Source of the DNA: Paraburkholderia domus
GTDB taxonomy: Bacteria; Pseudomonadota; Gammaproteobacteria; Burkholderiales; Burkholderiaceae
Assembly (NCBI RefSeq): GCF_905220705.1
Contig: NZ_CAJNAT010000001.1
Location: 434,001 to 498,000 of the forward strand
Reading direction: 5' to 3'
DNA: 64,000 nucleotides
Shown in pieces: positions 27,058 to 36,814 of this stretch. The first letter of the stretch is position 1, and every line of letters begins with the position of its first letter. The translations under genes were made by a program, and so were the position numbers. The notes under the pieces were generated by a model that was given only the letters and a program-made list of their open reading frames with translations, was not told where the DNA came from and did not search any database.

Positions 27058-27284
27058 GGCCGGGCGTCCGTATCGGGGTTAAGCAGGCGGTAGTAGTGCT
27101 GACGGTGGGCCGCGCGATCTTCTCCATCGTCATCCTGGCCTTGCTCGAAAAAATGAAAACCTTGATTCGCCAATTGACCGTTGGCGGCATCTCGCCGGAA
27201 CCCGTCGTTCACCGGGATCTCGTAGGCCACGCCATTTGCCAGTTCGACCCGATAGGATTGGATGCGGCGCAAGTTTGACCTCAT
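27054..27284 (-). CDS. Small unknown protein coupled to the phospholipase gene
   Basis: 76 aa, not recognised. Its TGA overlaps the phospholipase ATG (ATGA), the usual sign of translational coupling. The sequence (YRVELANGVAYEIPVNDGF, then NQGFHFFEQGQDDDGED and RQHYYRLLNP) looks like a real, mostly polar folded protein. It could be a small accessory or adaptor, or the surviving C-terminal end of a larger type VI protein. An alternative start in another frame (27315, MKSMVLPSQAYEV) suggests a possible frameshift near the 5' end. Confidence 0.5.
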   Translation of the reverse strand: MRSNLRRIQSYRVELANGVAYEIPVNDGFRRDAANGQLANQGFHFFEQGQDDDGEDRAAHRQHYYRLLNPDTDARP

Positions 27285-27847
27285 ACGCCTGGGACGGCAG
27301 AACCATCGATTTCATGAATGCATGTTTTCTGAACAGGTGTGACGCGCCGCAACGACAAAAAAGTCAAAGACAGCACAACCGGACACAAGCCAGAAAACGT
27401 CATCGCAAATAACAGGATTGGGCCAGAGCGCAACCCAGGACCAAACTGGCGAGGACGTTCCCCAGCTTGTCGGTATCGTCGTGACCCGACATGGCGTCTT
27501 TTACGAGGCTACACCGCATTCATCATACGAATTGTAAAGATTCGACAACGTCCCGCATGAAAACCAGGGCGATTTATATGAACGCCTCTGTTTGCGACAA
27601 TCTTTCGTGTGCCCTGACATGGCAGGATGGTGCAGATTTACCCGGGTCACGTCGCATTGAGCAGTGCGTGTGTCGAACTCTATTTCTCTGGATCGAGTTC
27701 GCATTTATCGCTAGGCCCTTGATTCTAAAAAGCCCCCACGTATCAATCTCTTTTGTTTGTTCGCACAGCATCAATAAAAAAACCGGTGACTCGCGTGAGC
27801 GAGCACCGGCTTTTTTCATACGCGCGCAAGTATGCTGCGCGCTGCGG
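27285..27847. other. Spacer between the effector island and codA
   Basis: About 560 bases, AT-richer than its flanks, containing the codA terminator and presumably the island promoter. Short frames exist on both strands, none with a ribosome site and family resemblance. It may be decayed horizontally acquired DNA. Confidence 0.45.
27774..27816. terminator. Terminator at the end of codA
   Basis: CCGGTG-CTCGC stem with a one-base bulge, GTGA loop, A-run on one side and six T on the other. Works for the leftward codA transcript. Confidence 0.8.
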
Positions 27848-29149
27848 CTAACCGCGATGCAGTTTGAAATCCACCTGCGCAGGACGCCCTTCCAGCGACA
27901 ACGCCGCGCGCGCAGCAGGCGCGCGGCTCACCACCTTACCGCGGCTCACCACCACGAGCCGGGCGGCGCGCAGACGGATCGCTTCGACCGGATCGCGTGC
28001 GTCGAGCAGCACGAGATTGGCGGCGCTTCCCGGCGCAATGCCGTAGCCTTCCAGACCAAGAATACGCGCGGCATTCACTGTGACCGCGTCGAAACACGCA
28101 TGCATGCCATCGACACCCGTCATCTGCGCAACATGCAAACCCATGTGCGCGACTTCGAGCATGTCGCCCGAGCCGAGGCTGTACCACGGGTCCATCACGC
28201 AATCGTGACCGAACGCGACGTTGATGCCCGCCGCCATCATCTCCGGCACGCGTGTCATGCCACGCCGTTTCGGATACGTATCGCTGCGGCCTTGCAGCGT
28301 GATGTTGATCAACGGATTGGCGATCGCCGCGACACCCGACTCGCGCATCAGCGGCAAGAGCTTGCTGACGTAGTAGTTGTCCATCGAATGCATCGAGGTC
28401 AGGTGCGACCCGGCGACGCGTCCATGCAAGCCAAGCCGGTGCGTTTCAGCTGCGAGCGTTTCGATATGGCGCGACATCGGGTCATCAGATTCATCGCAAT
28501 GCATGTCGACGCGCAAGCCCTGCTCTGCCGCGAACTCGCACAACATGCGCACGGACTGCGCACCGTCGGCCATCGTGCGTTCGAAATGCGGAATCCCGCC
28601 GACCACGTCGACGCCCATCGCAATTGCACGCTTGAGATTCTCGAATGCGCCGGCGCTGCGCAAGACGCCGTCCTGCGGAAACGCGACCAGTTGCAAGTCG
28701 AGGTACGGTGCAACGCGGCGTTTTACTTCGATCAGTGCCTCGACCGCGAGCAAGCGTGGATCGCACACGTCCACGTGGCTGCGAATCGCTAGCAGACCGC
28801 GTGCGACAGCCCAGTCGCAGTACTGCAGCGCCCGCTCGATCAGCGCTTCCTGTGTGAGGTCCGGCTTCAACTCACCCCACAGCGCGATACCTTCCAGCAA
28901 GGTGCCCGACGCGTTCACGCGCGGCAAGCCGTACGACAGCGTCGCGTCCATGTGGAAATGCGGATCGACGAAGGGCGGCGTGACGAGCGAGCCGGCGGCA
29001 TCAATTTCTTCGCGCGCACTGGCAGCCAGATTCGGTTCGACGGCGACGATACGGCCCGCTTCAATGCCGATGTCGACCGGCTGCTTGTGCTGCTTGTGCT
29101 GTGATATGGCGCTCGGCGGCAGCATCGCGCGGCGGATGATCAGATCCAT
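27848..29149 (-). CDS. codA: Cytosine deaminase-like amidohydrolase
   Basis: 433 aa. Metal and catalytic residues of the CodA group are in place: the HxH in DPHFHMDATL, Gln in LVAFPQDG, HCDESDD, SHLTSMHS and the Asp in FGHDCVMDPWYSLG. It would hydrolyse cytosine, or a related aminopyrimidine or triazine, to the keto form plus ammonia in the cytoplasm. The ATG after GGGAG is preferred over an upstream ATG. No codB permease is adjacent, so the natural substrate is not certain. Confidence 0.85.
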   Translation of the reverse strand: MDLIIRRAMLPPSAISQHKQHKQPVDIGIEAGRIVAVEPNLAASAREEIDAAGSLVTPPFVDPHFHMDATLSYGLPRVNASGTLLEGIALWGELKPDLTQEALIERALQYCDWAVARGLLAIRSHVDVCDPRLLAVEALIEVKRRVAPYLDLQLVAFPQDGVLRSAGAFENLKRAIAMGVDVVGGIPHFERTMADGAQSVRMLCEFAAEQGLRVDMHCDESDDPMSRHIETLAAETHRLGLHGRVAGSHLTSMHSMDNYYVSKLLPLMRESGVAAIANPLINITLQGRSDTYPKRRGMTRVPEMMAAGINVAFGHDCVMDPWYSLGSGDMLEVAHMGLHVAQMTGVDGMHACFDAVTVNAARILGLEGYGIAPGSAANLVLLDARDPVEAIRLRAARLVVVSRGKVVSRAPAARAALSLEGRPAQVDFKLHRG

Positions 29150-29362
29150 GGTTCGCTCCCTGTTGACCGCTCTTTGACTGATCACGATTCTATCGGCGTC
29201 AGAAAGGGCATGCCGATGTTTTAACAGGATGCCGTACCGGTGGGCAGCGGGATATCCGTACCGGCTGCGGGCGCTGAAGCCCGCCTATACTCGACTCTCA
29301 CACTTTCGATGCTTGGGCGTTCGGCGCACAACGGCTGACAACCTCCCCCACGGAGCAAGACC

Positions 29363-30061
29363 ATGAAAATGATCGGCGTGATTGGCGGCATGAGTTGGGA
29401 ATCGAGCACCGAGTACTACACGCTCATGAACCGCCACGCCAAAGCGCGCCTAGGCGGCCACCACAACGCCCGCAGTCTGTTGCTGACGGTCGACTTCGCG
29501 TCGGTCGAGGCCAGCCAGCGCGCGGGCGACTGGACCGCGCTCGGCACACAGATGGCCGACGCCGCACGTCAACTCGAACGAGGCGGCGCCGATCTGGTGA
29601 TACTGGCGACCAACACGATGCATCGCGTATATGAATCGATCGAGCAGGCAATCGACGTGCCCTTCCTGCACATCGCCGATCCGACCGGCAACGCGCTGCG
29701 CGCCGCCGGAATCACGCGGGTGGGTTTGCTGGGTACGCGCTATACGATGGAGCAGGCGTTTTACGCGGGGCGCTTACGTGAATGCTACGGCCTCGAGACA
29801 CTCATTCCAGATGACACCGAACGCGCAGATGTGCACCGCATCATCTACGACGAGCTATGCCACGGCAAAGTGAACGACGCCTCGCGTGCGGTGTATCAAC
29901 GTGTGATCGAAAGACTCGCTGCGCGTGGTGCGCAAGCGGTGATTCTCGGCTGCACGGAAATCACCTTGCTGATCAAGCCGGAAGATTCGGCGTTGCCCGT
30001 GTTCGACACGACCGCGTTGCATGCACAAGCGGCAGTGGAATGGGCGATCGAATCGGACTGA
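29363..30061 (+). CDS. Aspartate/glutamate racemase family protein, YgeA-like
   Basis: 232 aa. N-terminal GVIGGMSWESSTEYY and GCTEITLL near the C terminus place it in the Asp/Glu racemase superfamily. The first catalytic position is Thr83 (LATNTMH) instead of Cys, while Cys197 is kept in GCTE; this Thr/Cys pair is what the E. coli YgeA racemase has. It probably interconverts L- and D-amino acids, giving D-forms for cell wall or signalling. Monocistronic with a terminator after it. Confidence 0.88.
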   Translation: MKMIGVIGGMSWESSTEYYTLMNRHAKARLGGHHNARSLLLTVDFASVEASQRAGDWTALGTQMADAARQLERGGADLVILATNTMHRVYESIEQAIDVPFLHIADPTGNALRAAGITRVGLLGTRYTMEQAFYAGRLRECYGLETLIPDDTERADVHRIIYDELCHGKVNDASRAVYQRVIERLAARGAQAVILGCTEITLLIKPEDSALPVFDTTALHAQAAVEWAIESD

Positions 30062-30120
30062 ATGCACGCGCGTGTGGCGCACGCATGAGGAAAGGAAACA
30101 GGAAGCGCCAGAAGTTAAAA

Positions 30121-30147
30121 AGCCCGCGTAGCTTGCGCTAGCGGGCT
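30121..30147 (+). terminator. Terminator after the racemase gene
   Basis: AGCCCGC-TAGC stem with matching arm and TTGC loop, A-run before and TTTC after. Could also end the leftward tRNA transcript. Confidence 0.65.
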
Positions 30148-30159
30148 TTCAACAAAACT

Positions 30160-30236
<77 letters not shown>

Positions 30237-30348
30237 TCAGAGAAAAAGAGTATATAGGGCCGTTCGCGAGACGTCAAACAATCGGACGAAATAATTTCAG
30301 ACAAGGCGCTACGCGTGTCCGCTCTCATGCAGCAAATGAGCGGGCAAC

Positions 30349-30636
30349 TCAGAGATCCTCGACCGTCGCCCCTTCCACTTTGCCGTCGATGATGTCCGCG
30401 CCGTACTGGCTCGCGCTGCGTTTCGCGACGCCGAAATCGGAAAACGTGGACGGCAACTCGAGACGAAATACGCGGCTTGCCTTCGAGCCGCTGATCGCGC
30501 CCGGCCGGCAAACTCGCACCGCAACGTCGTAACCTTCGGCATGACGCTTGTGACCGTCGAACTTGTCGAACTGCCGCGAAAACACCAGCGGATGAACTTC
30601 GAAGTCCTTATAAAGGGCAGGATAAAGTTGAGCCAT
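30349..30636 (-). CDS. Small protein of unknown function
   Basis: 95 aa, no family recognised. Begins MAQLYPALYKDFEVHPLVFS and ends acidic (GKVEGATVEDL). Soluble, mixed charge, no signal or membrane segment. A purine-rich GGGGA precedes the ATG. It lies between the fMet tRNA and exonuclease III, transcribed away from the latter. Codon use looks like the neighbouring real genes. Confidence 0.7.
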   Translation of the reverse strand: MAQLYPALYKDFEVHPLVFSRQFDKFDGHKRHAEGYDVAVRVCRPGAISGSKASRVFRLELPSTFSDFGVAKRSASQYGADIIDGKVEGATVEDL

Positions 30637-30891
30637 GATGAATCCCCGATGCGCGTCAATGTGATCCCACTATACGCCGCGGCATGACGGGATCGGGCTT
30701 TTATTTTTGTCGACCACCGGGGCAATTTTCACGGTCGCTCGTCTCGCGCGATAAGATGCGGGACTATCGGAATCAACCCGATCCTGCCGGATCCGAATTC
30801 GGGTCGCCGGACGGGCAGCTAACGCGAAATAAAGCAAAAACGAGGGGTCAGCGCCCCGCAAGGCCTTGCCCTGCAAGAATGTGAGAACTTC

Positions 30892-31668
30892 ATGAAAATC
30901 GCCACCTGGAACGTCAACTCCCTCAAAGTGCGCCTGCAGCACGTCATCGACTGGCTCGAAACCAGCCACACGGATGTGCTGTGCCTGCAGGAGTTGAAGC
31001 TGACCGACGACAAATTCCCCCGCGCCGAACTCGAAGAGAAAGGCTACCGGAGCTGGTTCGCGGGCCAGAAGACCTATAACGGCGTCGGCATCCTGGTGCG
31101 CGAAGGCCTGAGCGTCGACGAAAGCAGCATCGTGCGCAATATCCCCGGTTTTGAGGATCCGCAGCAACGCGTGATTGCCGCGACCGTCGAGGGCGTGCGC
31201 ATCATCTCCGCGTACTTCCCGAACGGCCAGGCGCCGGGCACCGACAAATTCGCCTACAAGCTGGGCTGGCTCGCTGCATTGCACGACTGGGTCGCGAGCG
31301 AAATGGCGCTGTATCCGAAGCTCGCGCTGCTCGGCGACTACAACATCGCGCCGGAAGATCGCGACGTGCATGACCCGAAAGCATGGGAAGGCCAGAATCT
31401 GGTGTCGCCCGAAGAGCGTGCCGAGTTCGTGCGGCTGATCGAACTCGGTCTCGTCGATGCGTTCCGCCAGTTCGAGCAACCGGAAAAGATCTACTCGTGG
31501 TGGGATTACCGGATGATGGCGTTCCGCCGTAATGCGGGCCTGCGCATCGACCACATTCTGCTGTCGAAAGCGCTTGCCGAAGCATGCTCGTCCTGCGATG
31601 TCGACAAGGTGCCGCGCAAGTGGGAGCAGCCGTCGGACCACGCACCGGTTATCGCGCAGATCGGCTGA
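30892..31668 (+). CDS. xthA: Exodeoxyribonuclease III
   Basis: 258 aa, typical length. Endonuclease/exonuclease/phosphatase fold motifs: WNVNSLKVRL, LQELKL, LLGDYNIAPEDRDVHDP and the C-terminal SDHAPV with the catalytic His. Repairs abasic sites and blocked 3' ends in DNA. Ends convergently 18 bases from the prolyl oligopeptidase gene. Confidence 0.94.
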   Translation: MKIATWNVNSLKVRLQHVIDWLETSHTDVLCLQELKLTDDKFPRAELEEKGYRSWFAGQKTYNGVGILVREGLSVDESSIVRNIPGFEDPQQRVIAATVEGVRIISAYFPNGQAPGTDKFAYKLGWLAALHDWVASEMALYPKLALLGDYNIAPEDRDVHDPKAWEGQNLVSPEERAEFVRLIELGLVDAFRQFEQPEKIYSWWDYRMMAFRRNAGLRIDHILLSKALAEACSSCDVDKVPRKWEQPSDHAPVIAQIG

Positions 31669-31686
31669 AGGCGCCGCAAGCGAGGC

Positions 31687-33900
31687 CTACGCCGCCCGGT
31701 TCAAACAACGCCACAAGAATTCGAACACCATCGCATCATGCTCGGCCTGCTCCAGCTCATCGGAGCCGCCGTGGCCCCCTTCTGTATTTTCCCGGTACCA
31801 GACCCGTTCCGCGCCCAGCGCCTGCATGCGCGCGGCCATCTTGCGCGCGTGTCCAGGGTGCACGCGGTCGTCGGCAGTCGACGTGGTGAACAGCACGGGC
31901 GGATACGCCACGTCCGCGCTCACACGGTGATAGGGTGAGTAAGCCGCCAGCACGCGCGCTTCGTCGGGCTCGTCCGGATCGCCGTATTCATCGATCCATG
32001 ACGCGCCCGCATGCAGCAGGTGATAGCGGCTCATGTCGAGCAGCGGCACCTCGCACACCACGGCGCCGAACAACTCGGGCCGCTGCACCATGCACGCCGC
32101 GACCAGCAGGCCGCCATTGCTGCCGCCCTGAATGCCGAGTTGCGCGGCACTGGTCACGCCTGTGCTGATGAGCGCCTCGGCCACCGCGATGAAATCGTCG
32201 AACGCGCGCTGCCGGTGCTCGCCCTGCGCCGCCGTATGCCACTGCGTGCCGAACTCGCCCCCTCCGCGAATATGCGCCACTACGTACACACCGCCCCGCT
32301 CCAGCCAGCCGATGCCTGGCCCAGTCAGATAACCCGGCAGCAACGGAATTGCGAAGCCGCCGTAACCGTTGAGCAGGCATGGGCGCGGTTGTTCGTGCGC
32401 TTGCTGGTGTGTCTGCCGCGCCGTCTGCGCCGTCTGCCCTTGCACAGCCTGGTGCGCCGCCTGCGGTCCGATCACGGTGTACGGCACCCGCGTACCGTCC
32501 GCAGACACTACGTGCCCACGCGTCACGGCGAACGGCGTCGCATCGAACTGAGTCGGCCAGCGGTCGAGCAACACCCAATCGGTCAAGTCATCACGGTCAA
32601 GATCGGCGAGCCAGTAGGCAGGCGGCTGCAAATAGTCGTCGGTATCGACGAACACTTCGTCGTCCAGCGTCGGCTCGACGGGTGAGACGTCGGCTTGCAC
32701 GTCGTCACGTGATGGAAAGACGCGTTGATGCCAGTGCCAGGCTTGATCGTCCGTTTGCGACGGAATCCACAGCGAGGTCTTGCTCTGCACATCCTCCAGG
32801 TAAGACACGATCAGGTGATTGCGCGTGTGTGTCCACTCGCAGGCGGAGGTTTGCGACGTCGGCGTGAAAAGCGGCACCACGTCACGCTCACCACGCAGGA
32901 ACGCGATTTCCCGGATCGCCAGCAATGCGCCGCCCGGATAGCGCACGCCATTGCAATCCCAATCGAGGCGCGGTTCGAGCAGCAGCCAGCCCTGCCAGCC
33001 GCCGACCGCAACGTGCGACGGCACGTCGTACTGCTTCCAGGCGCTGGCATGGTTGGCAGCACTGGCACGATTGGCGGCATTGGCACCGTCTGTGGCGGCA
33101 TTGGCACCGTCTGTGGCGGCATTGGCGCTATCGAGGTAGTACGTATGCGAATCGAAGAAATCGACGCTGCTCACCACGGTGTGGCGCTGCTCGACGGGAT
33201 CGTAGTGGGCCTCCACGCCGATGTCGCCGAACGCTCCCTTGAAGACCACCGGCGAGTCGGCCAATGCGCTACCCCGCGTCCAGCGCCGCACTTCGCGCGG
33301 ATAGCCGGAGCGCGTCAGCGTCTTGCGACCGTTGTCCCAGCCGACATAAAGCGTATCCCGATCGATCCACGAAGCCGTGTGCTTGCCGGCCTTCGCGATC
33401 ACGAAACCGTCGTCGACAAAACGTTGCGCTTCGATATCGAACTCACGCACCACCAGCGCGTCCGAGCCGCCCGGCGACAGCGTAATCAGCGCACGATCGC
33501 CGTCCGGATAAAGAATGTCGAGTTCGGCGCAGACCCATGGCGTGCCTTCGGCCGCACCGAGCGCGTCGAAATCGAGCAGGTTTTGCCAAACAGGTGCGCC
33601 ACTGCGCCAGGCCGCCCACGTCGTGCGCCGCCAGATGCCTTTGGGATTGCGTTCGTCCTGCCACAGGTCATAGGCCCAGTCCTTCCAGCGATCGGGGATG
33701 ACTGGACGCTCGCGCGGCAGATAGGCTTTGGCAAGCCGCTGTTTGAGCGACTCGAATTCCGCGCTTCGGCCCCATGCGGCGTGTGTGCGGGCATTCTGCG
33801 CTTCGACCCACGCGAGCGCCTGAGGGTCCTCGAGCGCTTCGAGCGACAGAAAAGGATCGGGGGAAAGCGGCCAGGAGAAAGTAGCGGGGGAAGCGGGCAT
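31687..33900 (-). CDS. Prolyl oligopeptidase family serine peptidase (S9)
   Basis: 737 aa, cytosolic by lack of a signal peptide. N-terminal beta-propeller (about 70-430) and C-terminal alpha/beta hydrolase with the nucleophile in GGSNGGLLVAA and the catalytic His in NTEGGHGG; the Asp is expected in TADDRVHPGHA. Cleaves short peptides after proline or a related residue. The propeller contains an odd Asn/Ala/Thr-rich insert made of 21-base repeats, and a Gln/Ala/Thr-rich loop lies just before the hydrolase domain. Confidence 0.9.
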   Translation of the reverse strand: MPASPATFSWPLSPDPFLSLEALEDPQALAWVEAQNARTHAAWGRSAEFESLKQRLAKAYLPRERPVIPDRWKDWAYDLWQDERNPKGIWRRTTWAAWRSGAPVWQNLLDFDALGAAEGTPWVCAELDILYPDGDRALITLSPGGSDALVVREFDIEAQRFVDDGFVIAKAGKHTASWIDRDTLYVGWDNGRKTLTRSGYPREVRRWTRGSALADSPVVFKGAFGDIGVEAHYDPVEQRHTVVSSVDFFDSHTYYLDSANAATDGANAATDGANAANRASAANHASAWKQYDVPSHVAVGGWQGWLLLEPRLDWDCNGVRYPGGALLAIREIAFLRGERDVVPLFTPTSQTSACEWTHTRNHLIVSYLEDVQSKTSLWIPSQTDDQAWHWHQRVFPSRDDVQADVSPVEPTLDDEVFVDTDDYLQPPAYWLADLDRDDLTDWVLLDRWPTQFDATPFAVTRGHVVSADGTRVPYTVIGPQAAHQAVQGQTAQTARQTHQQAHEQPRPCLLNGYGGFAIPLLPGYLTGPGIGWLERGGVYVVAHIRGGGEFGTQWHTAAQGEHRQRAFDDFIAVAEALISTGVTSAAQLGIQGGSNGGLLVAACMVQRPELFGAVVCEVPLLDMSRYHLLHAGASWIDEYGDPDEPDEARVLAAYSPYHRVSADVAYPPVLFTTSTADDRVHPGHARKMAARMQALGAERVWYRENTEGGHGGSDELEQAEHDAMVFEFLWRCLNRAA
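33073..33130. repeat. 21-base tandem repeat inside the S9 peptidase gene
   Basis: Unit GGCGGCATTGGCACCGTCTGT, two full copies and a partial third with decayed copies beside it. On the coding strand it encodes repeated NAATDGA. The period is a multiple of three, so the frame is kept. Confidence 0.85.
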
Positions 33901-34076
33901 CGTCAGCTGTCGAATGAAAACAGCGTCGATTATGCCTTGCGGGAGCCCGAGGACCTTTGACGCTCGGTGCCGGAGCGGATGAAGGTGCAGCCGTCAGAGC
34001 GGCTGAAGATGCGCCGACGGGGCGGATTATGAGGCTGCCGCAACACGCGGCCTGATGAACCCCCTAATCGACAACG

Positions 34077-34104
34077 GCCGGGGCGGCTGGCAAGCCGCCC
34101 CGGC
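34077..34104. terminator. Hairpin after ntrC
   Basis: Perfect 12-bp GC-rich stem (GCCGGGGCGGCT and complement) with a GGCA loop, about 15 bases beyond the ntrC stop. It lacks a T-run. Confidence 0.5.
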
Positions 34105-34118
34105 TGATCATACAAACC

Positions 34119-35636
34119 TCAGGGCTCGAGATTGAGCTCCTGAATCTTGCGCGTAATCGTATTGCGACCAATGCCAAGGCGCTCCGCCGCCTCCACCTTG
34201 CGTCCGCGCGTGAAATCCAGCGCCTCGCGAATCACCGCTGCTTCGAAACGGCGCGCAAGTTCGTCCATGACGTCAGCTGCATTCTCGCGCAGCATCCGCG
34301 CGACTTCAGTGCGCAAGCCGCCTTCCCAGGCGCTGACGGTGGTCGCAGCCGGCATGCCGGCACTGCTAGCCGGATGCACGGCCGCACTGGTGCCATTGAT
34401 CGGCGCGCCGACTGCGAGACCCGCCTCGCCGGTGCCGATCACACCAGTGCCACCGCCGGCGAGATCGGTCACACCCGCTTGCGCGGGACCCAGATCGGGC
34501 GGCAAGTCCTTGATCTCGATGGTCTGCGCCGGCGCCATCACCGTGAGCCAGTTGGCGAGATTCTCCAGTTGCCGCACGTTGCCCGGAAACGGCAGCGATG
34601 CCAGATGAGCGAGTGCTTCTTCGGACACGCGCTTCGGCTCCACGCCCAGGTCGCGTGCACTTTTTTGCAGGAAGTGGCGAGTGAGCAGCGGAATGTCTTC
34701 GCTGCGCTCGCGCAATGCCGGCAGGCGCAAACGGATCACATTGAGACGGTGATACAAGTCCTCACGGAACAGGCCCTGACGCACACGCGATTCGAGGTTC
34801 TGGTGCGTCGCCGCGATTACGCGCACGTTGGCGCGCAACGGATTGTGGCCACCGACGCGATAGAACTGCCCGTCCGACAGCACGCGCAACAGGCGAGTCT
34901 GCAAATCGAACGGCATGTCGCCGATTTCATCGAGAAACAGCGTGCCATTCTCGGCCTGCTCGAAGCGCCCCTGCCGCATGGCCTGTGCGCCGGTAAACGC
35001 ACCGCGCTCGTGACCGAACAGTTCGGATTCCAGCAGATCCTTCGGAATCGCCGCCGTATTCAACGCGATGAAGGGACCGTTCGCGCGTGGGCTATGTCGG
35101 TGCAACGCACGCGCGACCAGTTCCTTCCCGGTGCCTGATTCGCCGGTAATGAGCACGGTGGCCGAGGAATGCGATAGCCGGCCGATCGCGCGAAACATGT
35201 CTTGCATCGCGGGCGCCTGGCCGAGCATTTCCGGCGCCTCGGCGACGCGGTCGTCCCATGTCTGTTCGCCACGCATGCTTTCGTCGACAGCGCGGCGGAT
35301 CAACTCGACCGCCTTGTCGACGTCGAACGGTTTGGCGAGGTATTCGAAAGCACCGCCCTGGAATGCGGCGACTGCGCTGTCCAGGTCCGAGAACGCCGTC
35401 ATGATGATGACGGGCAAGCCCGGCACCTTGTCACGGACGGTTTGCAGCAATTCGAGGCCGGAGCCGCCAGGCATCCTGATGTCGGACACCAGCACCTGAG
35501 GGCTGTCGTGATCGAGCGCCGCGGAAGCCTCGCGCACGTTCGCGAAGCTGCGTGTCGCGAAGTTTTCGCGGGCGAGCGCTTTTTCGAGCACCCAGCGAAT
35601 CGATTGATCGTCGTCTACTATCCAGATCGGCTTCAT
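34119..35636 (-). CDS. ntrC: Nitrogen regulator NtrC (NR-I), sigma-54 activator
   Basis: 505 aa. Receiver domain with D9/D10 and phospho-acceptor D52 (VSDIRMPGG); AAA+ domain with Walker A GESGTGKE and the sigma-54 contact loop GAFTGA; C-terminal Fis-type helix-turn-helix ([19 protein letters not shown]). A Gly/Ala/Thr-rich linker of about 60 residues (about 375-430) sits between AAA+ and the DNA-binding domain and is longer than in enterics. Follows ntrB by 35 bases. Activates nitrogen-assimilation promoters, very likely including the glnA promoter in this window. Confidence 0.96.
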   Translation of the reverse strand: MKPIWIVDDDQSIRWVLEKALARENFATRSFANVREASAALDHDSPQVLVSDIRMPGGSGLELLQTVRDKVPGLPVIIMTAFSDLDSAVAAFQGGAFEYLAKPFDVDKAVELIRRAVDESMRGEQTWDDRVAEAPEMLGQAPAMQDMFRAIGRLSHSSATVLITGESGTGKELVARALHRHSPRANGPFIALNTAAIPKDLLESELFGHERGAFTGAQAMRQGRFEQAENGTLFLDEIGDMPFDLQTRLLRVLSDGQFYRVGGHNPLRANVRVIAATHQNLESRVRQGLFREDLYHRLNVIRLRLPALRERSEDIPLLTRHFLQKSARDLGVEPKRVSEEALAHLASLPFPGNVRQLENLANWLTVMAPAQTIEIKDLPPDLGPAQAGVTDLAGGGTGVIGTGEAGLAVGAPINGTSAAVHPASSAGMPAATTVSAWEGGLRTEVARMLRENAADVMDELARRFEAAVIREALDFTRGRKVEAAERLGIGRNTITRKIQELNLEP

Positions 35637-35671
35637 ATAGGTCGGTCAGAAGTCTTGATAAGCTTGTGGTG

Positions 35672-36814
35672 TTAGCAGTCGAGCGGCAGCAGAATCTGAA
35701 ACTCGGTGTGGCCCGGCCGGCTTTCCACCTCGATCAAACCGTCGTGTTGTTGCACGAAGGTCTGCGCGAGCGTCAGGCCGAGACCGCTACCGTCCTCGCG
35801 CCCCGACACGAGCGGATAGAAAATGCGGTCACGGATTTCCTCAGGAATGCCTGGCCCGTTGTCAGTGATATGCAAGTCCAGTGCCAGCTTACATAAACGT
35901 TTCGACACAGTGATCTTGCGTGCAATGCGCGTGCGCAATTCGATGCGCGCGTCGCCTTGAGAGATGCGCTCACGCAATGCTTCCGCAGCATTGCGCACGA
36001 TGTTCAGCAGCGCCTGGATCAGTTGCTCCTTGTCGCCGCGGAGGTCCGGCACGCTCACGTCGTAATCGCGCTCGATCGTGAGTCCGCGCGGAAACTCCGC
36101 GAGAATCACCTGGCGCACACGTTCACATACTTCGTGAATATTCACGTCGCCGACGATATGCGGATGACGGTGCGGCTCCAGCAAGCGATCGACCAGCGTT
36201 TGCAGCCGGTCCGATTCCTTGATGATGACCTGCGTGTACTCGCGCAACTCGTCGCGCTGACGCTCGCCGAGTTCGAATTCGAGCAGTTGTGCCGCGCCGC
36301 GAATCCCGCCGAGCGGGTTCTTGATCTCGTGCGCGAGATTGCGGATCAGTTGTTTGTTGACCGCCGTGAGGTCATTGATGCGCTCCTCGCGGTCAGAGCG
36401 CAAATGCCGCTCGTTCTCGAACAGCTCGAGCAGCACATAGTCCTGCACGCTTTCCAGAAAACCGACGATCGCATGCACATGCAGCGGCTCGTGGCCCGGG
36501 CGCTCGAGTACGGCGTCCAGATGCGTCGCGTGAAAACGGTGAGCAGCGATCGCGGAGATGGTCGCGACCAGTTCGTCGGCATTCGAGAAGATGTCCTGCC
36601 ACGCCATCTGCGTCAGTTGCTTGCGCGAAAGCTCAAGCATCGATTCCGCCGACGGGTTCGCAAACACCACACGCAGCGTGCGCTTGTCGAGCACCAGCAC
36701 GACCGTCGGCAATGCTTCGAAGCCCGGCAACAAACCGGAACTCACCAGCTGAGCGTCGTCCGACAGCGTCTGCTCGTGTCCTTTCCTTGCCTTCATCAGA
36801 TTCTTCAGAACCAT
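35672..36814 (-). CDS. ntrB: Nitrogen sensor kinase NtrB (NR-II)
   Basis: 380 aa. N-terminal PAS domain (about 28-130, PTVVLVLDKRTLRVVFANPS), H-box H162 in LAHEIKNPLGGIRGAAQLLE, ATPase motifs NIVRNAAEAL, DNGPGIP and DGSGLGL. Soluble kinase/phosphatase of NtrC, controlled by PII in known systems. It forms an operon with ntrC. A terminator separates it from glnA, so it has its own promoter or depends on read-through. Confidence 0.95.
   Translation of the reverse strand: MVLKNLMKARKGHEQTLSDDAQLVSSGLLPGFEALPTVVLVLDKRTLRVVFANPSAESMLELSRKQLTQMAWQDIFSNADELVATISAIAAHRFHATHLDAVLERPGHEPLHVHAIVGFLESVQDYVLLELFENERHLRSDREERINDLTAVNKQLIRNLAHEIKNPLGGIRGAAQLLEFELGERQRDELREYTQVIIKESDRLQTLVDRLLEPHRHPHIVGDVNIHEVCERVRQVILAEFPRGLTIERDYDVSVPDLRGDKEQLIQALLNIVRNAAEALRERISQGDARIELRTRIARKITVSKRLCKLALDLHITDNGPGIPEEIRDRIFYPLVSGREDGSGLGLTLAQTFVQQHDGLIEVESRPGHTEFQILLPLDC

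Noticed and set aside
27574..27819. 81-codon minus-strand frame upstream of the island
   Set aside because: Starts inside the codA terminator hairpin and lacks a promoter or ribosome site.
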